33,077 bases of DNA from Prevotella sp. (GTDB lineage Bacteria > Bacteroidota > Bacteroidia > Bacteroidales > Bacteroidaceae), in contig JAFVFY010000036.1 in NCBI GenBank assembly GCA_017475265.1, positions 1 to 33,077 of the forward strand, in the 5' to 3' direction. Under the pieces are notes generated by a model. That model saw only the letters and a list, made by a program, of their open reading frames with translations. It searched no databases and was not told the DNA's origin. This document shows positions 30,772 through 33,077 of this stretch, piece after piece. Within the stretch, counting starts at the first letter, position 1; each line of letters begins with the position of its first letter. The position numbers were made by a program, and so were the translations under genes.

Positions 30772-31875
30772 ATGACAGTAAAAGAGCTATACGAAAAAGT
30801 AGCCAGCGGCAAGATTATCAGCGATATAGAGTTGCAACGGGCTATAGTGTATGATACGGCCAAGCAGGCATTGGTCATTGACAGCATCTATCATGGAATC
30901 CCCTTACCAGCCTTCTATCTTTGGGAGCGCGAAGACGGAATCCTTGAAGTGCTTGATGGTAAGCAACGCATAGAGGCAATTACGAAGTTCAAGCAGGGCG
31001 ACTACAAATACAACGGGCTGACTTGGAAAGAGTATGCCTATAACAGCGACTTACAACAGGTCGTTGACGAGACTACGCTTACTATTATTATATGTAAGGG
31101 CACAGAGGAAAAGAAACGTGAGATATTCAAGCGCATCAACACCCTTGGTGTCCCCTTGTCTCGCTATGAGGTGCTCAATGGTCTCTATCATGGTGAATAC
31201 TTGGAAGGTCTCGACTACTACATCCGCAACGATGCCAACGCCAGAAAGATTTTACCTACTGCCAGCATCGACCGTGGAGATAACAAGTGCCACCTCCTGG
31301 AGTATATCTTCTATGTGCGCCATGATAGCCGCTTCCCCAAGAAGGATGAACTGGATGAATATGTGAAGAGTCATAAGGACGAGAGCTTCAACGATGAGGT
31401 GAAGAAGATAAAACCCTACATCAGCTTTATCCGTGATGTCTTCCACGAGAAGTCGAAAATCTCTCCCGTCCTAAAGTTCAAACTCTCCGTCAAGTGTCTG
31501 AAAGACCGTGCCATTTGGCTACAGCACAAAGATGCTATCTGGAAAGAGGTCAACGACTTCATGAAGACAGAAGGTTACAGCCTTTCCAAAACCAAAGAGG
31601 CAGACATCGAAGCCATGATTCTCGGCATAGTCGGTAACTGCCGTGTTGACCCCAAGCGTCTCTTCACCCAAGATGACAAACTCCGCTTGCTCTCAGAAAA
31701 GACTCCCGACGAAAACGGTCTTTATGAATGTGAAGATTGCCACCAGCACTTCCGTGCAGACGAACTGACTGTAGACCACATACGTCCTTGGAGCCTTGGA
31801 GGAAGGACGGAACTCTCGAATGCCCAGTTGCTATGCAGGGCGTGTAATAGTAGAAAAAGTAACAATCAAAAATAA
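30772..31875 (+). CDS. DUF262 and HNH endonuclease domain protein
   Basis: The 367-residue protein starts with a DUF262 (ParB/GmrS-like) domain (SDIELQRAIVYDTAKQ ... PAFYLWERED, with DGKQR at 62-66, the DGQQR-type motif). It ends with an HNH nuclease module: Cys320-x2-Cys323, VDHIRPWSLGG (His336), Asn350 and Cys355-x2-Cys358, a zinc-bound HNH. The middle is helical. An AGGAGG site lies before its ATG, and the stop of the methyltransferase is one base upstream. The pairing implies a restriction nuclease partner of the methyltransferase, or a modification-sensing defence nuclease (inference). It is not IscB- or Cas9-like: no RuvC-type motif is visible. Confidence 0.85.
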   Translation: MTVKELYEKVASGKIISDIELQRAIVYDTAKQALVIDSIYHGIPLPAFYLWEREDGILEVLDGKQRIEAITKFKQGDYKYNGLTWKEYAYNSDLQQVVDETTLTIIICKGTEEKKREIFKRINTLGVPLSRYEVLNGLYHGEYLEGLDYYIRNDANARKILPTASIDRGDNKCHLLEYIFYVRHDSRFPKKDELDEYVKSHKDESFNDEVKKIKPYISFIRDVFHEKSKISPVLKFKLSVKCLKDRAIWLQHKDAIWKEVNDFMKTEGYSLSKTKEADIEAMILGIVGNCRVDPKRLFTQDDKLRLLSEKTPDENGLYECEDCHQHFRADELTVDHIRPWSLGGRTELSNAQLLCRACNSRKSNNQK

Positions 31876-31883
31876 AAATCAAT

Positions 31884-33002
31884 ATGAAACAGACAATTAT
31901 ATTAATGATGCTGACATTGGGAATGTGCAGCATCAACATCAAAGCCCAAGAGAAAACTTACAAAGTTGAAGATGATGGATTTGAGTGGTACAGTCTTTAT
32001 GATTATAAGAATGGAGAACATTACGACGGGGCTCAAGACAAATATGGAAACTCAATAATTCCTCTGCAAAAAGATATTTCCGTCCATTATTTTGATGGAT
32101 TTTTCTGTATAGAAAACAGAACCACTAAATTAAATGGAGTTACTGATAAAAAAGGATGTCTAATAGTACCTGTAGAATACAATTCAGTATGCCCTATGAG
32201 TGGTGACAACTATCCCATACCTTACATATCAGTATATAAAGATGGTTATCAAGGTATCTACGATATTCATGGCAAATGTATAATTCCTGTAAATAGACGA
32301 TATAAATCTATTCTTCAATTAGATGGTAAGAATGGGGAACGATGTGTCTATTACGAATGTTATGAATATAATGAACCGAGAATGAAAAAATACACTATCT
32401 GCGATGCATCGGGAAAGGTCGTATTTACAACATCGAAAAGCTACCGATCATTCTCGCTAATAAGAGATAAAGCAAGTGGGAAATGTGCTTTAGCTGTATG
32501 GGAAAATGATCGTTATCATTTTATAAATAAAGAAAACAAAGTACTGTGGAATCCGAATAATATCATCCACCTTGATTATTGGCCTATAAAGATTAAGACC
32601 TCGGAGAATGGTCCTTGGAGAAGATTAACCCAAGCAGAATTAAACAAAATACTATTAAGCGAAGACATCCTAAAGGGAAGCAAAGAATACTTTGCTCATG
32701 CTTCAGAATACCCAAAGCAGAAAATCGGTAAAATTGGTGAGAATAATATAATGACTGAAACCAAGGTCGAAACGACACCTACTCAGCAACCAGAAAAAGA
32801 TCAGAAAATTATCATTGAGCATCCTCGTGACCCAATACCTGTGCAGGAGTGGCAACAGTGTACAAATTGTGGGGGAGCTGGAAAATTGGGTTGTGAAAGA
32901 TGCGGTGGTTCAGATACAATCTATATTGGCAACAACCTCCTGTTTTCCGCGTTGGGTCACTCATGTGTTTTGCCCCCATCCCGGCACCGCCAGCCTGCAT
33001 AG
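31884..33002 (+). CDS. WG-repeat (KWG) exported protein, 3' end disrupted
   Basis: A signal peptide (about 1-21) is followed by WG/KWG-type beta-propeller repeats (YGNSIIPLQKDIS, KKGCLIVPVEYNSV, IHGKCIIPVNRRYKSI) to about residue 250, a linker, and a DnaJ-like zinc motif beginning CTNCGGAGKLGCERCGG near residue 332. The zinc motif stops after two CxxC pairs. The remaining 25 or so residues are translated from GC-rich sequence unlike the AT-rich gene body and overlap an opposite-strand frame, so the natural C-terminus is probably lost at a junction near 32930. It lies 8 bp after the HNH gene and may be in the same transcript; its function is unknown. Confidence 0.7.
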   Translation: MKQTIILMMLTLGMCSINIKAQEKTYKVEDDGFEWYSLYDYKNGEHYDGAQDKYGNSIIPLQKDISVHYFDGFFCIENRTTKLNGVTDKKGCLIVPVEYNSVCPMSGDNYPIPYISVYKDGYQGIYDIHGKCIIPVNRRYKSILQLDGKNGERCVYYECYEYNEPRMKKYTICDASGKVVFTTSKSYRSFSLIRDKASGKCALAVWENDRYHFINKENKVLWNPNNIIHLDYWPIKIKTSENGPWRRLTQAELNKILLSEDILKGSKEYFAHASEYPKQKIGKIGENNIMTETKVETTPTQQPEKDQKIIIEHPRDPIPVQEWQQCTNCGGAGKLGCERCGGSDTIYIGNNLLFSALGHSCVLPPSRHRQPA

Positions 33003-33077
33003 CTCCGACTGTTCCTCGTCCATGCCGAGGTACGCCCTTTTGACCTGTTTGGAGCGTGGCAGCGCGTAGGTGATGGC
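32961..33077 (-). CDS. C-terminal end of an unknown protein entering from the right
   Basis: On the minus strand an open frame of 38 codons (ITYALPRSKQVKRAYLGMDE ... LAVPGWGQ) runs from the window edge to a TGA at 32963-32961. Its codon use is GC-rich and regular compared with the neighbouring WG gene. I do not recognise the protein; a mobile-element or conjugation gene is a guess from the context of a broken neighbour. It is partial at its 5' end because the window stops. Confidence 0.4.
   Translation of the reverse strand, partial: AITYALPRSKQVKRAYLGMDEEQSELCRLAVPGWGQNT

Noticed and set aside
1-33077. tRNA or rRNA genes
   Set aside because: Reading intergenic regions on both strands, I saw no cloverleaf-like or rRNA-like sequence; a tRNAscan run would settle this.

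Overview
The window looks like the chromosome of a gut or rumen Bacteroidales bacterium, most likely Prevotella/Segatella or a close relative. The clues are promoters of the Bacteroidetes type (TTTG, 19-20 bp, TAnnTTTG), a fused FeoA-FeoB, a TamL-type outer-membrane lipoprotein, DUF4248, DUF4271 and DUF349 proteins, secreted proteins ending in a short 'GIYIxxGKKVxV' tail, and several secreted polysaccharide-degrading enzymes. Gene identities rest on recognised motifs in the translated sequence; no database search was run.

Layout. 1-670: repeat-rich DNA with a small DUF4248 gene. 670-6822: secreted subtilase with BspA-like repeats, tyrosine phosphatase (minus), ZIP metal transporter, secreted CE7-like esterase. 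7029-9698: DUF349 protein, rnpA, yidD. 9740-12794 (minus): metK, DUF4271, hemD. 13156-15558: feoAB. 15559-16122: a long noncoding stretch with a large inverted repeat. 16123-20512: four-helix-bundle protein, GH51 arabinofuranosidase, coaD, ybeY. 20491-21453 (minus): GT8 glycosyltransferase. 21588-26212: tamL and a TonB-dependent receptor. 26290-28703: GH28 and ribD. 28728-29269 (minus): remains of an AlbA/Schlafen-type gene. 29404-31875: a long, strongly structured RNA leader, an EcoRI-type adenine methyltransferase and a DUF262-HNH nuclease. 31884-33077: a WG-repeat protein whose 3' end is cut by foreign-looking sequence.

How the genes relate. Most of the window is housekeeping (tRNA processing, SAM, haem, CoA, rRNA maturation, riboflavin, iron uptake) interleaved with secreted carbohydrate-active enzymes that do not form a classical susCD locus. 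The right end (29.3-33.1 kb) is an accessory island resembling a restriction-modification or defence cassette.

The most unusual property is repetitive DNA. Heptanucleotide arrays sit inside feoB and ribD; a 17-bp palindrome lies inside the GH51 gene and twice in the TonB receptor, read in two different frames; inverted pairs of micro-tandem arrays occur at 1-109, 439-531, 15855-16002 and 16702-16857; and tandem arrays with 22-, 22- and 34-bp periods precede DUF4248, feoAB and coaD. Together with the structured RNA before the methyltransferase/HNH pair, these are the best candidates for undescribed biology here.
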